Shown: piece by piece, positions 5,324 through 6,431 of the stretch
Position numbering within the stretch: the stretch's first letter is position 1
Layout: the number at the start of each line of letters is the position of its first letter
NCBI GenBank assembly: GCA_913043805.1
Contig: CAJWMX010000172.1
Coordinates: 1 to 6,431, forward strand
Reading direction: 5' to 3'
DNA from: an uncultured Acidobacteriota bacterium
GTDB taxonomy: Bacteria > Acidobacteriota > Vicinamibacteria > Vicinamibacterales > UBA8438
Length of the DNA: 6,431 nucleotides
Notes under the pieces: generated by a model
Database searches by the model: none
Told to the model about the DNA's origin: nothing
What the model saw: only the letters and a program-made list of their open reading frames with translations
Made by a program: the position numbers and the translations under genes

Positions 5324-6431
5324 CTACTCGTACGAGGCGGCCAGGCTCGAGAACATCGTGTAGGGCTTCACGAACGCGAGCTTGACGACGCCGGTCGGCC
5401 CGTTACGCTGTTTGCCGACGATGATCTCGGCCAGCCCCTCAAGCTCCGGTTTGTCGTCATAGACCTCCTCCCGGAAGATGAACAGAACGACGTCGGCGTC
5501 CTGCTCGAGGGCTCCAGACTCCCGGAGGTCGGAAAGCTGCGGACGCGGATCAGAGCGGCTCTCTGGCGCGCGGCTCAGCTGCGACAAAGCCACGACCGGC
5601 ACGTTGAGCTCCTTGGCCAGGCCCTTCAATGATCGGGAAATGGCGGCCAGCTCCTGCGTGCGATTGTCGAAACGCCCCCGCCCCTGCATCAGCTGGAGAT
5701 AGTCGATGACGATCATGTGGAGATCGTGCTCGGACTTCAGCCGCCGGGCTTTCGCCCGCATCTCGAGCACCCCGATCGACGCGGTGTCGTCGATGAACAC
5801 CTTGGCCTCGGACAACCGCCCCAGCGCGGACGCCAGCTCGCCGTAGTCGCGCTCGCCGAGGAAGCCGCCGCGAAACTTGTGAGAGTCGACTTTGGCCTCC
5901 CCCGTCAGCATCCGCATGAACAGCTGTTCCTTCGACATCTCGAGGCTGAAGAAGCCGACCGTCATCCCGGTCTTGATGCCGAGGTGCTGGGCGATGTTCA
6001 ACACGAACGAGGTCTTCCCCATGGACGGGCGGGCGGCCACGATGATCAGATCGGACGGCTGGAAACCGGACGTCATCTCATCGAGATCGGCGAACCCGGT
6101 CGGCACACCGGTGACGAGGCCGGTGTGCTCCTGGAGCTTCTCGATGGTCTCGAAGCTGCCTTGCACCAGATCGCGCAGAGGCACGAACCCGGCGTGGACG
6201 TTGTCGTCCGCGATCGAGAAGATCGCCTGCTCGGCCTGGTCGAGCACCGAGTCCGCTTCGTCCTCGGCGCTATAGGCAGTGTCGAGGATCTGGTTCGCGG
6301 AGAAGATCAGGTTCCGTAGGGTCGCCTTCTCTTTGACGATGCGAGCGTAGTGCTCGACATGGGTAGAGCGGGGCACCCCATCGACGAGCCCGGCGATGTA
6401 GGCCGGACCTCCCACCGCGTCCAGATCGCCG
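5324..6431 (-). CDS. dnaB: Replicative DNA helicase DnaB (5' end missing)
   Basis: The reading frame is open to the right edge, so the first part of the gene, probably about 70 to 90 codons, lies outside. The visible 368 residues include the end of the N-terminal helical domain (GDLDAVGGPAYIAGL), the linker (about 80-115), and the whole RecA-like motor. Motor motifs, counted from the first complete codon, are Walker A ARPSMGKTS with K139, SLEMS with the catalytic-type glutamate E164, Walker B MIVIDYLQL (about 239-247), the LSQLSRAPE and DLRESGALEQDAD segments, and GKQRNGPTG with the lysine/arginine-finger residues K340 and R342. The hexamer unwinds DNA ahead of the replication fork on the lagging strand. 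The GTG at 6415 is an internal valine and not a start. No intein interrupts the Walker A region. It is the first gene of the visible operon. Confidence 0.97.
   Translation of the reverse strand, partial: GDLDAVGGPAYIAGLVDGVPRSTHVEHYARIVKEKATLRNLIFSANQILDTAYSAEDEADSVLDQAEQAIFSIADDNVHAGFVPLRDLVQGSFETIEKLQEHTGLVTGVPTGFADLDEMTSGFQPSDLIIVAARPSMGKTSFVLNIAQHLGIKTGMTVGFFSLEMSKEQLFMRMLTGEAKVDSHKFRGGFLGERDYGELASALGRLSEAKVFIDDTASIGVLEMRAKARRLKSEHDLHMIVIDYLQLMQGRGRFDNRTQELAAISRSLKGLAKELNVPVVALSQLSRAPESRSDPRPQLSDLRESGALEQDADVVLFIFREEVYDDKPELEGLAEIIVGKQRNGPTGVVKLAFVKPYTMFSSLAASYE

Noticed and set aside
5990..6035. Intein in dnaB at the Walker A site
   Set aside because: Inteins often occupy this site in DnaB, but here the P-loop is continuous and normal.
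5717..6319. Plus-strand open frame of 200 codons opposite dnaB
   Set aside because: It is antisense to the DnaB motor domain and shows no independent family signature.

Overview
The window is a compact, high-GC piece of bacterial chromosome. Every gene I can support is on the minus strand, so transcription runs from the right edge to the left edge. The genes are housekeeping genes for replication, cell wall, recombination, isoprenoid synthesis and translation. No phage, plasmid, CRISPR or transposase gene is visible. The protein style (high GC, GTG starts, a bifunctional IspDF, the RlmB wording) reminds me of Acidobacteriota, perhaps class Vicinamibacteria. That is an inference from memory of the families and was not tested against a database.

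In transcription order: a 5'-truncated dnaB (replicative helicase, cut by the right edge); alr (alanine racemase) 47 bp later; radA (DNA repair ATPase), whose GTG start overlaps the alr stop by 4 bp; ispDF (fused MEP-pathway enzyme), whose ATG overlaps the radA stop by 4 bp; a 179-bp spacer dominated by a heptamer repeat and several inverted repeats; rlmB (23S rRNA 2'-O-methyltransferase, TrmH/SpoU family); a 75-bp gap with a good sigma70-type promoter; then tRNA-Thr(UGU), tRNA-Tyr(GUA) and tRNA-Gly(UCC), all with encoded CCA. The three tRNAs are in the same order and have the same anticodons as E. coli thrU-tyrU-glyT, which lie upstream of tufB. An EF-Tu gene may therefore follow just outside the left edge.

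The protein genes look like one polycistronic unit. alr-radA-ispDF are joined by stop/start overlaps and are probably translationally coupled. rlmB stands apart behind the repeat-rich spacer. The tRNAs have their own promoter, but I see no intrinsic terminator between rlmB and them, so read-through is possible. Both inter-tRNA spacers carry a short stem-loop that begins 5 to 6 nt after the encoded CCA.

I do not see a clearly new biological system. The most unusual structure is the spacer at 1406-1571. It is bounded by long inverted arms made of a 7-nt repeat, contains several nested dyads, and sits in an otherwise tightly packed operon.
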